From Gordonibacter urolithinfaciens (GTDB taxonomy: Bacteria; Actinomycetota; Coriobacteriia; Coriobacteriales; Eggerthellaceae): 64,000 nucleotides of DNA. This document shows, piece by piece, positions 26,409 through 35,663 of this stretch (position 1 is its first letter; the number at the start of each line of letters is the position of its first letter). The translations under genes were made by a program, and so were the position numbers. Location: NCBI RefSeq assembly GCF_900199375.1, contig NZ_LT900217.1, forward strand, positions 1,426,001 to 1,490,000, read 5' to 3'. The notes under the pieces were generated by a model that saw only the letters and a program-made list of their open reading frames with translations, was not told the origin of the DNA and did not search any database.

Positions 26409-26927
26409 ATGGAGGAATGCAGGGAGGGCCGCGTGCGGTCGGTGAACACGTCGCGGCGCAAGGGCGGCCGGAAGACGCCGTGTGCGGGCGGTGCCGCCAT
26501 CGAGGCGAACCGCGGCGTGGCGGGCGACGCGCATGCCGGCGACTGGCACCGGCAGGTGTCGCTTCTGGCATGGGAGTCCATCGAGAAGGCGCAGGCCATG
26601 GGCCTCGACGTGGCCGAGGGCGACTTCGCGGAGAACGTCACCACCGAGGGTATCGACCTCTTGGCGCTGCCGCTGGGCACCCGCGTGCGCGTGGGCGGCG
26701 CGCTCTTGGAGCTCTCCCAGATCGGGAAGGTGTGCCACACGAAGTGCGCCATCTACCACCTGGCCGGCGACTGCATCTTCCCCCGCGAGGGCGTGTTCTT
26801 CGTGGCGCTGGAGGACGGCGAGGTGAAGCCCGGCGACTCCGTGCAGGTGGTCGCGCTGGGCGACGGCACCTGCGCCCACACCCCGCCCGAGGCCCTCGAG
26901 GAGCTGCGCGCGGCGCGCGAGGGATAG
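26409..26927 (+). CDS. MOSC domain protein
   Basis: A 172-residue stand-alone MOSC domain protein. Recognisable parts: the opening strand GRVRSVNTS, GVAGDAHAGDWHRQVSLLA (family G(D/V)xHxGxxxRQVSL), GDFAENVTTEGIDL, LGTRVRVGGALLELSQIGKVC, and the conserved Cys in CHTKC, followed by FPREGVFFVALEDGEVKPGD. MOSC domains bind molybdenum cofactor or move sulfur for it. The short length suggests a cofactor-handling or carrier role rather than YiiM-like reductase activity. It fits the Moco-rich gene content of the window. Confidence 0.85.
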   Translation: MEECREGRVRSVNTSRRKGGRKTPCAGGAAIEANRGVAGDAHAGDWHRQVSLLAWESIEKAQAMGLDVAEGDFAENVTTEGIDLLALPLGTRVRVGGALLELSQIGKVCHTKCAIYHLAGDCIFPREGVFFVALEDGEVKPGDSVQVVALGDGTCAHTPPEALEELRAAREG

Positions 26928-26984
26928 GAGGAGCACGCCCAGGTTGCGCCGATAACCAACGGGGCCGGCCGCAGCGTCGGCAGC

Positions 26985-27012
26985 GTTCCGGCGGCCGGCA
27001 GGCCGCCGGAAC
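26985..27012. terminator. 12-bp perfect hairpin between convergent genes
   Basis: GTTCCGGCGGCC (26985-26996), loop GGCA, GGCCGCCGGAAC (27001-27012). It lies between the MOSC gene and the leftward TrkA gene. No T-tract on either side. It resembles the purC hairpin in stem length, tetraloop and the GTTCCG...CGGAAC ends. Confidence 0.45.
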
Positions 27013-27028
27013 CTAGCGTCGCCGGAGC

Positions 27029-27706
27029 CTAGAGCCCCTTGAACAGGGAGCGCACCTCGTCCAGCACTTCGGTGTCGGCTACGACGATGGCCTTGTCGCC
27101 GGGGTAGAGCACGGTTTCCTCGCCCACCACTTCCACGTTGTCGTCGTCTTTGGGCGACACGGCGGCTATCAGGCTGTTCTCCGGCATAGGCACGCTTTCG
27201 GCCAAAATGCCGGCTTCGTTGGAATGGTAGCGCATGCGCGGCACGGTGATCTCGGTGAGCACCACGTTGCCGTGCGTGAGCGACGAGGCCACGCTCACGC
27301 TGCCCAACAGCGTCTCCTCCTCGATAAGGTTCGCGATGAGCGTGGTGGACGACACGCTCTCGATGCCCACCTCGCGGAAGATGCGCAGGTTCTTCGGATT
27401 GTTAACGCGCGCGATACAGCGCGGCACGTTGAACACGCGCTGGGCGATCTCGCACGACACCAGGTTGTCGTCGTCCTGGCCCGTGGTGGCCACGAACACG
27501 TCGGCCTTGCGGATGCCGGCATCCTCCTGGTACTTCGAGTCGCACCCATCGCCGTGTATAACGAGGTAGCGTCCTTCCAGCACGATGGACAGATGGTCGG
27601 CCGTCTGCAGGTTCTCCTCGATCACGGCCACGTCGTTGCCGCTTCCCAGCAGCACGCTGGCCAGGTACTCCCCGATCTTGCCGCCGCCGGCGATAACGAT
27701 GTACAT
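27029..27706 (-). CDS. TrkA-type potassium channel regulatory protein (second of pair)
   Basis: A 225-residue cytoplasmic protein with an N-terminal RCK/TrkA-N Rossmann domain (nucleotide motif AGGGKIGEYLA, acidic turn VIEEN, GDGCD) and a C-terminal TrkA-C domain (GAEET-like VVGEETVLYPGDKAIVV). It would gate a TrkH/KtrB-type potassium transporter in response to NAD(H) or ATP. The channel subunit is not in this window. The gene follows its paralogue by nine bases, so they are an operon. Confidence 0.88.
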   Translation of the reverse strand: MYIVIAGGGKIGEYLASVLLGSGNDVAVIEENLQTADHLSIVLEGRYLVIHGDGCDSKYQEDAGIRKADVFVATTGQDDDNLVSCEIAQRVFNVPRCIARVNNPKNLRIFREVGIESVSSTTLIANLIEEETLLGSVSVASSLTHGNVVLTEITVPRMRYHSNEAGILAESVPMPENSLIAAVSPKDDDNVEVVGEETVLYPGDKAIVVADTEVLDEVRSLFKGL

Positions 27707-27715
27707 GGAATTCTC

Positions 27716-28381
27716 CTAGTCCTGAATGTAGCGAGAGAACGCCCCGATCAGCTCGTGGCGCACGCAGGCGAGCACGGAATCTCCCTGGTAGAGGATCGAG
27801 TCGCGCGTGGGAATGGACGAAGCGGAGCCGTCGGCACGCTCGAACGCGATGATGCGGATGTCATGGTCGCGCTCCATCTCGGACACGCGGATGGTGGGAT
27901 GGTCGGTGTCGCGCCAGCTCAGGTCGAGCGAGAAGCGCAGCACCTCGAACTCGCCGAACGTGTCGATGTGCGCGCCGTGGCCCGACACGATCTTGCTGAA
28001 CACGTCCTCGGCAACGAGTGACGTGCCGCACACGTGGTCGATGCCCAGCTGCATGTAGGCGCGCTCGTGGTCGGGGTTGTACAGGCGGGCGATGACATGG
28101 GGCACGCCGTACAGGCGGCTGCCCACCTCGGCCACCATGAGGTTCGTGTTGTCGAACTGCGTGACGGCCGCAATGACGTCGCAGTCCTCCACGCCGGCCT
28201 TCACGAGCGTCTCCTCGTCGAAACCGAGGCCCTGCACCGTGGAGCCGTTGAAGTTGCGCCCCAGGTTCGCGAACGCGTCGGCGTTCTTGTCGATGACGCA
28301 CACGTTGTTGCCGTTGTCCGACAGCATGTTCGCCAACTGCGAACCCACGCGGCCGCAGCCGACGACGATCACGTTGCTCAT
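27716..28381 (-). CDS. TrkA-type potassium channel regulatory protein (first of pair)
   Basis: A 221-residue RCK protein: VVGCGRVGSQLANML nucleotide-binding loop, VIDKN at the end of strand 2, and a C-terminal TrkA-C domain (DSILYQGDSVLACV). ATG 28381 is chosen because GAAAGGAT precedes it; the longer frame to 28441 adds 20 residues before the Rossmann strand. Together with the downstream copy it makes a two-protein TrkA system, an arrangement common in Actinobacteria. Only the regulators are encoded here. Confidence 0.88.
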   Translation of the reverse strand: MSNVIVVGCGRVGSQLANMLSDNGNNVCVIDKNADAFANLGRNFNGSTVQGLGFDEETLVKAGVEDCDVIAAVTQFDNTNLMVAEVGSRLYGVPHVIARLYNPDHERAYMQLGIDHVCGTSLVAEDVFSKIVSGHGAHIDTFGEFEVLRFSLDLSWRDTDHPTIRVSEMERDHDIRIIAFERADGSASSIPTRDSILYQGDSVLACVRHELIGAFSRYIQD

Positions 28382-28524
28382 ACCGATCCTTTCACCAAGC
28401 GCCCGTGCGCCGATTTCCTGCCATGCCCTAGCATACTGCAAGCCCCGCGCGCGGGAAAGCGGCGAAACCCGCCCGTAGAGCAGCTACAGGCAGGCTGGCA
28501 TCATGGGTTCCGAGGCGGAAAACA

Positions 28525-28552
28525 GTTTCGCCGGCCCGGCGGCCGGCGAAAC
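28525..28552 (-). terminator. terminator of glucosaminidase-like gene
   Basis: GTTTCGCCGGC (28525-28535) pairs perfectly with GCCGGCGAAAC (28542-28552). On the minus strand TGTTTTCC follows the stem. It lies three bases after the gene's stop. Confidence 0.7.
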
Positions 28553-28554
28553 GT

Positions 28555-29370
28555 TTAGATCATCTGCATCTGGCCCAGCGTCGCGTTGAACCAGTGGTCG
28601 TAGTTCGGCGGGCAGTACTTCATCGCCGCACCGTACGTGATTGAGTATCCGTAAGCGCTCGCAAGTCCGGCCACATGGGCGTTGATGGCCTCTTCCCAGC
28701 TCCCCCAGCTCGACTGGCCCCAGCCCCAGGCGTTGTAAGGCTTGAAGCACACGGCACCCTTCGAGCTCTCGGTGTTGGAGATGGCGGGAGACCAACGCGG
28801 GTCCACGCCGTATTCCCAGGCGGCCGTGGCGAACGTCACGCCCTGCCCCGCCAGCGGCGAGCCGGAAAGATAGGCGTCGATGCGCTGGGACCACGTGGAG
28901 ATGAAGGCCTCCTTGCCCACGGAGAAGTCCACATCGGGCAAGCTGGCCAGCGCGGAGGCGGCGCTGTCCTGGGCGGCCCTCGCCTGCTGTTCGGCCTTGG
29001 CGGCTTCGGCGGCGGCCACGCGGGCAGCCTCCTCGGCACGGGCGGCCTCCTCGGCGGCGATGCGGGCGGCTTCCTCCTCGGCCTCTATGGCCTCGATGCC
29101 CTTGGAGATGTCGCGCTTCGCCGTGCTGGCGAGCACCGTGGCCTCGTGCGCGGAAGAATCGGTCGCGCTCTCGGCGAACGTCGCGGTATCCGCCTCGGAC
29201 ACGGGGGCGCTCATGGCGTCGATGCCGAACGCATCGACTTCCTGCGCGCTGCCGCCAGCGGAGGCGATGCCGAAGCCGATGCACCCGGCGAGCACGATGG
29301 ACGCGCACCCGACTGCCGCGATCTTCGCGACAATGCTCGACTTCCGCTGCTTGTATCGTCTGTCAGTCAA
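28555..29370 (-). CDS. exported glucosaminidase/lysozyme-like wall hydrolase
   Basis: About 271 residues. A signal/anchor segment (KIAAVGCASIVLAGCIGFGIAS) lies at about 16-40, then a Glu/Ala-rich coiled coil at about 95-145 (IEAEEEAARIAAEEAARAEE), then a C-terminal domain with GVTFATAAWEYGVDPRW and a Glu in ISNTESSKGAVCF followed by YNAWGWGQSSWGSW. That pattern fits lysozyme-fold glucosaminidases that cut peptidoglycan. The start is taken as TTG at 29370, about ten bases after AAAGG; no ATG is available and the upstream open frame (to 30741) only shadows the PspC gene. Terminator hairpin directly after. Confidence 0.65.
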   Translation of the reverse strand: MTDRRYKQRKSSIVAKIAAVGCASIVLAGCIGFGIASAGGSAQEVDAFGIDAMSAPVSEADTATFAESATDSSAHEATVLASTAKRDISKGIEAIEAEEEAARIAAEEAARAEEAARVAAAEAAKAEQQARAAQDSAASALASLPDVDFSVGKEAFISTWSQRIDAYLSGSPLAGQGVTFATAAWEYGVDPRWSPAISNTESSKGAVCFKPYNAWGWGQSSWGSWEEAINAHVAGLASAYGYSITYGAAMKYCPPNYDHWFNATLGQMQMI

Positions 29371-29657
29371 ACCTCGATTACCTTTCAATGAACAGCGCAC
29401 GACCACGCCGCCGGAGCGGTGACAGCGTAGTAGGTTGTAAGGGGTGGTTGCTGCCGAAGGGGCGATATGCTGTTTTGTCGAGGTGTATTTTAGCCCATGG
29501 GACCCCGCGTAGGCAAAAAAGTGTGGAGACGGCCTCCACGTTTTGTTCGCTTGACAAACAGGAAAGCCGCAGATGCGCAGGTGGTTATGCATCCTCGGCA
29601 GGCGCTCGTTTTTCGAACAGAGCCACGGTTGACGGAGCGCGGAGGCAAGCGCCAACG

Positions 29658-30794
29658 CTAGCGAACAACCGCAATGCTCACTTCGAAGGGGAAGGCGAAC
29701 TCGCGGCCGTAGGGCAACGTGAGCACGATGAGGTCGTTCGGCCCCGGCACCGAGAACCACAGCACCCCCAAGACGCAGAACGCCACGAAGCACAGCCCTG
29801 CCAGCAGGGTCCACCACGGCGCATGCAGTGCGCCGCCAATGACGAAGAACCCCGCCATCATGAGCAGCAGCGGCCATAGGTTCAGAAACATGAGCTGCAA
29901 GGATGTCCAGCCCACTACGCCCAGGCTGAAGAGCAGCAGCGTGGCACCCAGGCTGAAGAGCATGAGACCGTCCACGAATTGGAGCATGCGGCGCCCCGGG
30001 ACCCCCGGGACCACCATCTGCACGATGCCGATGATGGCAAGGACAAGCGGCCAAAACTGCCACCATGACACCCCGTCGATGTTCTCGGCCAACAGCGCGG
30101 CTATGCCGAAGAACAGCAGGAACGACCCGGTGAACACGGCCGCCTTCACCCCACCGTTCCGCCGTGGCTGCTGCATCGTCACGGGCGGCGGCACGGCCGC
30201 ACCGTCCGGTGCGCGCCAGCTGCTCGGCGCCCCGGCCTGCAGCGGATCTGCGTAGCCGCCCGGCACCTGGGGCGATCCCCCTTCCACCGGTTCCCGTCCT
30301 GCATTCGGCGGCGCCTGCCAGTTGGGCGACTGCCAACTGGGCGGCTGCCAACCGGGCGCCTGCCAGCCGGGTGCCTGGCTTTGCGCCCGGTGCGCCCACG
30401 CGGCAGCCTCGGCCGTGGGCGGCTCGGGGGGCACATGGCCCGTGCCCGCATAGGCGTCGTAGGGGAGGTGCTGCTGCGCAGCCGCCGCCTCGGAGGCGGC
30501 GCGAGCGGCGTCGTCGGCGCGGTTCCGCGATGCGCCGACATCCACGGAGCCGTACGTGTCCGAGTGCACGGAATGGGGCTCGACCTCCACGGGGCCGGCC
30601 TCGTTGGGAGCCAGGGGCAGGATGGCCCACAGCGCCGCGTATGCGACGGCGAACAGGCCCGCCGTGGACAGCGTGAGCGCCACCGTGAGGATGCGGGCGA
30701 CCAGCGGATCGAAGCTGAAGTACTCGGCAACGCCGGCGCACACGCCCCCGACGAGCGCATTGCGCGAGCGGTAGAGTCGCTTCTCGGTGTTCAC
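29658..30794 (-). CDS. PspC domain membrane protein
   Basis: A 378-residue protein. The N-terminal PspC domain is clear: KRLYRSRNALVGGVCAGVAEYF, then the helix VARILTVALTLSTAGLFAVAYAALWAILP. A Pro/Gln-rich linker with repeats of APGWQAP/PSWQSP type follows (about 115-165). The C-terminal part has four or five membrane helices ending in a short beta segment, like LiaF-type sensors of envelope stress. Start GTG 30794 follows AGGAGG. It probably senses or buffers membrane stress; no psp or lia kinase is adjacent. Confidence 0.8.
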   Translation of the reverse strand: MNTEKRLYRSRNALVGGVCAGVAEYFSFDPLVARILTVALTLSTAGLFAVAYAALWAILPLAPNEAGPVEVEPHSVHSDTYGSVDVGASRNRADDAARAASEAAAAQQHLPYDAYAGTGHVPPEPPTAEAAAWAHRAQSQAPGWQAPGWQPPSWQSPNWQAPPNAGREPVEGGSPQVPGGYADPLQAGAPSSWRAPDGAAVPPPVTMQQPRRNGGVKAAVFTGSFLLFFGIAALLAENIDGVSWWQFWPLVLAIIGIVQMVVPGVPGRRMLQFVDGLMLFSLGATLLLFSLGVVGWTSLQLMFLNLWPLLLMMAGFFVIGGALHAPWWTLLAGLCFVAFCVLGVLWFSVPGPNDLIVLTLPYGREFAFPFEVSIAVVR

Positions 30795-30828
30795 GCTGCC
30801 TCCTGGTCGAACCTTCGGCGCCGCACTA

Positions 30829-32211
30829 TCAGTGGGAGGCAGGATGCTCGGCTTTTTCGGCAACGGCTTCGGCAGGACCGCGGCCCGCGTCTTCCTCGGC
30901 CTGCACGGCCGACGCATTGCCCGCACCCACCTCGCGCGTCATCCGGATGTTCGAGATGCGCCTGCGCCGCATGGCCTGGATCTTGAACCGGTACCCACCG
31001 AACTCGAACTCGTCGCCCACCTGGGGAACGAAGTCGATCATGCCCATGAGCCACCCGGCCATGGTCTCGTAGTCATCCGACTCCGTGACGGGCCAGCCAA
31101 GCTTCAGCGCATCCTCCACGGGGAAGCGCCCGTCCACGAGCCACGTTCCGTCCGACAGCGGCGTGATGAACTTGTTCTCGATGTCCGACTCGTCGATGAT
31201 CTCGCCGACGATCTCCTCCACAATGTCCTCGACGGTAATTAAACCATCGGTGCCACCGTACTCGTCAACCACGATGGCCATCTGTTGCCTATTCGTTTGC
31301 ATCTCGGAAAGAAGCGGGAAGAGGTCTTTCGTCTCGGGCACGAACAGGGCCTCGTAGGCGTAGGCCACCACCGGCTCGTTCTCCTTGCCGTCCATGAGGG
31401 GCGCGAGCAGGTCCTTGTAGTGCACGATGCCGACGATACGGTCGATGTCCTCGTGGAACACGGGCAGTCGCGAGTAGCCGGTGCCGCGCATGCGGTCGAC
31501 GGCCTGACGCACGGTTTCCGTATCCTCCACGAGGATCATGTCCACGCGCGGCTGCATGATCTCGTGCACGGTCATGTCCCCTAAGTCCAAGATATCGTGG
31601 ATCATGCGCTTCTCTGCGGGCAGCAGCTCGTCATTGTCCGTGACCATATACTTGATCTCTTCTTCGGACACGCTCTGGCGCTCGTCGGCGTTCTTGATGC
31701 GCAGCAGGCGCGACAGGCCGTTGGCCGAGGCCGAGGTCAGCGCCACGAGCGGACGCGCTACCTTCTGGAACACCATCAGGGGGCCGGCCACCGTCTTGCT
31801 CACGCGCTCGGCATCGGCCAGCGCCATGCGCTTCGGCACGAGCTCGCCCACCACGATGCTCAGGTACGACACGATGAGCGTGATGAGCACGGGGGCCAAG
31901 CCGGGTGCGATGACCGAGAGCCAGCCAACGCCGAAGCCGGACAGCCACTGGGCCAGCGGATCTGACAGGTTCGTGGCCGCCGCAGCGGACGCGAAGAAGC
32001 CCACGAGCGTGATGGCCACCTGAATGGTGGCCAGGAACTGCCCCGAGTCGCTTGCCAGTCCCAACGCGCGCTGGGCCTTCTTGTCGCCCTCGTCGGCCTC
32101 TTTCTGCAGCAGCACGTGCTTGGCGTTGACCAGGGCCATCTCCGACATGGAGAAGTAGCCGTTAACCAGAACGAGCAAAAACGTGACGACGATGCTTATC
32201 CCTATGTCCAT
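30829..32211 (-). CDS. CNNM/CorC hemolysin-family transporter
   Basis: A 460-residue protein of the CNNM/CorC family. The DUF21 membrane domain occupies the first 190 residues (GYFSMSEMALVNAK, LVGFFASAAAA, IVVGELVPKRMAL). A CBS-domain pair follows (VHEIMQPRVDMILV, RMRGTGYSRLPVF, then VVDEYGGTDGLITVEDIVEEIVGEI). A CorC_HlyC transporter-associated domain is at the end (LVDGRFPVEDALKLG). Relatives move magnesium or sodium. ATG 32211 is preceded by AAGGAG at a long spacing of about 13 bases. Confidence 0.9.
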   Translation of the reverse strand: MDIGISIVVTFLLVLVNGYFSMSEMALVNAKHVLLQKEADEGDKKAQRALGLASDSGQFLATIQVAITLVGFFASAAAATNLSDPLAQWLSGFGVGWLSVIAPGLAPVLITLIVSYLSIVVGELVPKRMALADAERVSKTVAGPLMVFQKVARPLVALTSASANGLSRLLRIKNADERQSVSEEEIKYMVTDNDELLPAEKRMIHDILDLGDMTVHEIMQPRVDMILVEDTETVRQAVDRMRGTGYSRLPVFHEDIDRIVGIVHYKDLLAPLMDGKENEPVVAYAYEALFVPETKDLFPLLSEMQTNRQQMAIVVDEYGGTDGLITVEDIVEEIVGEIIDESDIENKFITPLSDGTWLVDGRFPVEDALKLGWPVTESDDYETMAGWLMGMIDFVPQVGDEFEFGGYRFKIQAMRRRRISNIRMTREVGAGNASAVQAEEDAGRGPAEAVAEKAEHPASH

Positions 32212-32376
32212 GAAAGCGAAACTCACTCCTTCTAAGCGATGCGGATGCATGCGAAGCCGCCTCTGCGGCCCGCGTTCGCGCTTTCGCGCCTCGCCGGAGG
32301 ATGGGAAGGGGTACGGAGCCGCTTCCACCCCGGCAACCGTGGGGCTGTCATGCCCGCGCGCTCGTGCACGCGCCGC

Positions 32377-33165
32377 TTACATAATATAGAAGGCGATGGC
32401 CAAGAACTGGCAGACCGTTCCGGCCAGCACCCACAGGTGGAAGATGGAATGCATATAGGGAACCTTCTTCAACACGTAGAAGATGCAGCCTATCGTGTAG
32501 CACACGCCGCCGCCCACGAGCAGCCACAGGCCCGGCCCCCACAGCGCTGCGACGAGCGGCGGCAGGAACCAGACGACGCACCACCCCATGAGCAAGTAGA
32601 GCACGGCGGATATCCAGCGCGGGCGGAACACCCAGAACGTCTCGCTGGCCACGCCCGCCAGCGCCACGGCCCACACGAACGCGCACAGCCACAGGCCACC
32701 CGAATCGGCGAGCGAGATGAGGCAGAACGGCGTGTAGGAACCGGCGATGAACAGGTAGATGCAGCTATGGTCGAGCACCTTGAATACCTTTTTCGCCTTG
32801 TCGACGGCGATGGCGTGGTACAGCGTGGACATGGTGTACTCGAGCAGCATGGAGTAGGCGTACACGAGCGCGGCCACAAGATAGGTGCCCTCGGGATGGG
32901 CGGCTGCGCGCACGGCCAGGAACGGCAACGCCGCCAGGGCGAGCACGATGCCTATGCCATGCGAGATGGAGTTGGCTATCTCCTCCCCCACGGTGTACTC
33001 GCGAACGACGTGGCCCTCGCCCAACGCGCTTACCGAGGAATGGGCCACGGCGGGCGCCGTGGCCGCGGCGGGCTTGCAACCCGCGGGGGTTTCATCCGGA
33101 GGCTCCGGCAAAGGGGAAGTACTACTTCGGCTGTCCGATGCATCGGGTGTTACCTGTGCGCTCAT
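32377..33165 (-). CDS. hemolysin III (PAQR) family membrane protein
   Basis: A 262-residue protein with seven membrane helices after a 55-residue Pro/Ser/Ala-rich cytoplasmic N-terminus. PAQR/HlyIII motifs are present: EEIANSISHGIG, the zinc-ligand helices TMSTLYHAI and MHSIFHLWVLAG, and DHSCIYLFIAGSYTPF. Relatives are YqfA and adiponectin-receptor-like hydrolases; bacterial function is uncertain. Followed six bases after the PH-domain protein's stop; all run leftward. Confidence 0.85.
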   Translation of the reverse strand: MSAQVTPDASDSRSSTSPLPEPPDETPAGCKPAAATAPAVAHSSVSALGEGHVVREYTVGEEIANSISHGIGIVLALAALPFLAVRAAAHPEGTYLVAALVYAYSMLLEYTMSTLYHAIAVDKAKKVFKVLDHSCIYLFIAGSYTPFCLISLADSGGLWLCAFVWAVALAGVASETFWVFRPRWISAVLYLLMGWCVVWFLPPLVAALWGPGLWLLVGGGVCYTIGCIFYVLKKVPYMHSIFHLWVLAGTVCQFLAIAFYIM

Positions 33166-33171
33166 AATGCC

Positions 33172-35175
33172 TCACTCTACCACATTTCCCCGCGGCTTGA
33201 GCCAATCGAGCCAGCTGCGGGCATCTTCTTCACAGACGTCGATCAGGCGAATCGTGGTGCCGCCGATGCCGGCCGCGGTTCGGGCGCTCACCGTGGCCGT
33301 GCGGGCGCGGCGCTGGAACGGGTTCGTCTTCGTGTAGCCGAACTGGATCTTCTTGCGCGGGAAGCTCACGGTCTCACGCGCGAAGCCGCCGTTGCTCACC
33401 TGCATGAAATGCTCGTTGTACGCGAACCCGGAGCCTCGGAACCACAGAACGGCACCCACCAAGTCCAACACGAACAGCACGAGGCACAGCGCATAGCCGA
33501 TGAAGGCGCCGGTGTTGATATAGAAGAGGACCGTGAGGCCATCGGCGTCAGGTACGATGAATGCGTTCGAGCACACCTGCCCGATGGCGATGACGACGGC
33601 GAGCCACAGCCCCGTTCCCTGAATGATGCCGCGACGGATGAGCGCGCGGCGCAGGGCCACGGGCGCCACGGGCGTGCTCTCCACCGGCACGCCGGCGAAC
33701 TCGGGCACCAGCCCTGCGAGGATCTCGGGCACGCGGCTCATCTTCACGAAGGGATGCACCACCAGGCCCTGGCTCAGGCTCTTCTGCTGCTCGTCGGAGC
33801 CTTCGGCCGCCGCATCGATCTTGCCGAGCGAGAGCTCGCAGTATCCCAGCAAACGGCGGATGAAGCTCTGCTTCACGATGACCGATTGGACGCGGTCGAC
33901 GCTCACGCCCTGGAACTGGTGCTGCAGCAGGCCGCGCTCCACCTCTATGCGGTTGTCGCGCCGACAGGCGCGGAAGCCGCCGAACGAGATGGCGCTGCCC
34001 ACGATGGACAGAAGCCACATCACGGCTGCGACCACCAGCACCAAGGCCACGCCGGCAGCCACGAGGTTGCCGCCGAACAGCTGGCCGCTTAAAAGCATGA
34101 ACTGACCGACGATGGGATCGACCATGCCGGTGAGAACCGGCGCCATCTGGCTGGCGAACTGGGCAGCCCCGCCCAGGATACCCAAGATGACGAGCACGAA
34201 CGCCGTGTTGTTCGAAAGGCCGGTGAACAAAAGCTCCTTGTTGCTCAAGCCGTACTCGTAGCTCACCTTGCCGGTGTCGACGGCCGACCCGCCGAACACA
34301 CCGCGCACGTCCGTCCATATCTCGGCCGGCGCGTCCAGCACGTTGTGGGGAGCCTGCCCGGCGGCTCCCGCTCCCGCCGCCGCCGCTTGGCCGGCCGCTC
34401 CCGCCTGGGGCAGCACCACGCCGCTTGCAGCCGCCACGGCCACGGCAGCCTCCTGGGGCGCCATGCCCTCCTGGACGGCCGTCGCGTACTGCTTGCGCGC
34501 GAACAGCTCGGTGCGCAGCTGCTCGGCCTGCGATTTCTGCACGTAGGGCACCTGAACGGCCTTGTTGTTCGAGCCGCCCGCCGTGTCGATGCTCACCGTG
34601 CACACGCCGAACAGGCGCTGGAGCAGCGACGCACGCTGATCGACCGACTGTATGCGCTGGTAGGGCACGTGAACGCGCTTCTTGTTGAAGATGCCCGAGT
34701 ACAGGTTGAACTCCTCGGGGCCTATGACGTAGTACAGGTGCTTGTACGACAGCCACTGGAAAAGCGCCACCAAGCCGATGATGAGCACGAGGCCCAGCAC
34801 GATGGCGCCGATGACCAGCATGAGCAGGGGAAGGTCGCCGCCGATGGTCTCGCCATCGGCCAACGCCCCCACGAACCCGGAGAAGCCCGAGACGAGCACC
34901 ACGAAGAACATGGCGGCCCCTGCCTGGATGCTGCCGAGCCAGATGTAGCTGTGATGCACATGGTGGCGCGGCGGCTCCTGCGGCGGGTACGGTTGGCCAG
35001 GATACGGCGCCGGCTGCTGCGGGGGATACGGCTGCCCCGAGGGCGCAGGCGGTTGCCCCGTGACGGGATCGTTCCAGCAGGGCTGGCCGGGATACGGCTG
35101 GTTCGGCGGCTGCTGGTTGAAACCGGGCTGAGGCTGGCCGACAGGGGGCCGTGCAGGTTGCTGGTTGTCGGCCAT
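33172..35175 (-). CDS. PH-domain membrane protein, YdbT-like
   Basis: A 667-residue protein. A Pro/Gln/Tyr-rich N-terminus with PYPGQPYPPQ repeats (1-70) leads into two membrane helices (about 76-98, 108-132), a bacterial PH domain (YVIGPEEFNLYSGIFNKKRVHVPYQRIQSVDQ), more helix pairs, a second PH domain (CRRDNRIEVERGLLQHQFQGVSVDRVQSV) and a third (FAYNEHFMQVSNGGFARETVSFPRKKIQ). This is the YdbT layout. Start and upstream stop overlap as TGATG. Partner of the small YdbS-like gene. Role in envelope or membrane maintenance is inferred. Confidence 0.8.
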   Translation of the reverse strand: MADNQQPARPPVGQPQPGFNQQPPNQPYPGQPCWNDPVTGQPPAPSGQPYPPQQPAPYPGQPYPPQEPPRHHVHHSYIWLGSIQAGAAMFFVVLVSGFSGFVGALADGETIGGDLPLLMLVIGAIVLGLVLIIGLVALFQWLSYKHLYYVIGPEEFNLYSGIFNKKRVHVPYQRIQSVDQRASLLQRLFGVCTVSIDTAGGSNNKAVQVPYVQKSQAEQLRTELFARKQYATAVQEGMAPQEAAVAVAAASGVVLPQAGAAGQAAAAGAGAAGQAPHNVLDAPAEIWTDVRGVFGGSAVDTGKVSYEYGLSNKELLFTGLSNNTAFVLVILGILGGAAQFASQMAPVLTGMVDPIVGQFMLLSGQLFGGNLVAAGVALVLVVAAVMWLLSIVGSAISFGGFRACRRDNRIEVERGLLQHQFQGVSVDRVQSVIVKQSFIRRLLGYCELSLGKIDAAAEGSDEQQKSLSQGLVVHPFVKMSRVPEILAGLVPEFAGVPVESTPVAPVALRRALIRRGIIQGTGLWLAVVIAIGQVCSNAFIVPDADGLTVLFYINTGAFIGYALCLVLFVLDLVGAVLWFRGSGFAYNEHFMQVSNGGFARETVSFPRKKIQFGYTKTNPFQRRARTATVSARTAAGIGGTTIRLIDVCEEDARSWLDWLKPRGNVVE

Positions 35176-35663
35176 CACACGTCCTCCTGGGCGAGGCGCG
35201 CAAGCTCGGCCGCCTTGTCGCGCAGCTGCTCGGCGGTCTGGCTGTCGAGCCCCGGTATCTCGTGCTCGCCCGCAGCAGTGGCCACCGTAACGCTGGCCAG
35301 GCCGAACGCGCGCAGGATGGGCCCCTGGCGCGTGTCGGTGTTCTGCACGCGGATGAACGGGATGACGAAGCGCTTGCGCCACACGATGCCGCGCGCGATG
35401 TCCAGGTAGTCGTCCGAAAGCTCGTAGCGCCACCGCATGAAGCGGATGGGCGGCAGCACGACCAGCCATACGACCATGCCCACCACGTACAGGGCAGCCA
35501 GCGCCGCCAACACGACGAACATCCACCCGGCCGACTCCACCGCCACAGCGATGGCGAACGGCACGAAGCAGCACAGGAACACCACCGTGAGCCATATGGC
35601 ATCGTTGATGCGCCACACGTTCTTTATCTTAGGATTAAGCTGGTTTGCAGGCAGGTCTCTCAT
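35175..35663 (-). CDS. PH-domain membrane protein, YdbS-like
   Basis: A 162-residue protein with two membrane helices (about 22-43 and 48-72) and one bacterial PH domain (YELSDDYLDIARGIVWRKRFVIPFIRVQNTDTRQGPILRAFGLASVTVAT). Size and layout equal YdbS of Bacillus, which is normally paired with YdbT as here. GGACG lies upstream of the ATG at 35663. Translationally coupled to the larger partner. Confidence 0.82.
   Translation of the reverse strand: MRDLPANQLNPKIKNVWRINDAIWLTVVFLCCFVPFAIAVAVESAGWMFVVLAALAALYVVGMVVWLVVLPPIRFMRWRYELSDDYLDIARGIVWRKRFVIPFIRVQNTDTRQGPILRAFGLASVTVATAAGEHEIPGLDSQTAEQLRDKAAELARLAQEDV

Noticed and set aside
29371-30741. Upstream extension of the wall-hydrolase frame
   Set aside because: It overlaps the PspC gene in another frame and reads as low-complexity Arg/Gly/Ala sequence; the signal segment begins after 29370.
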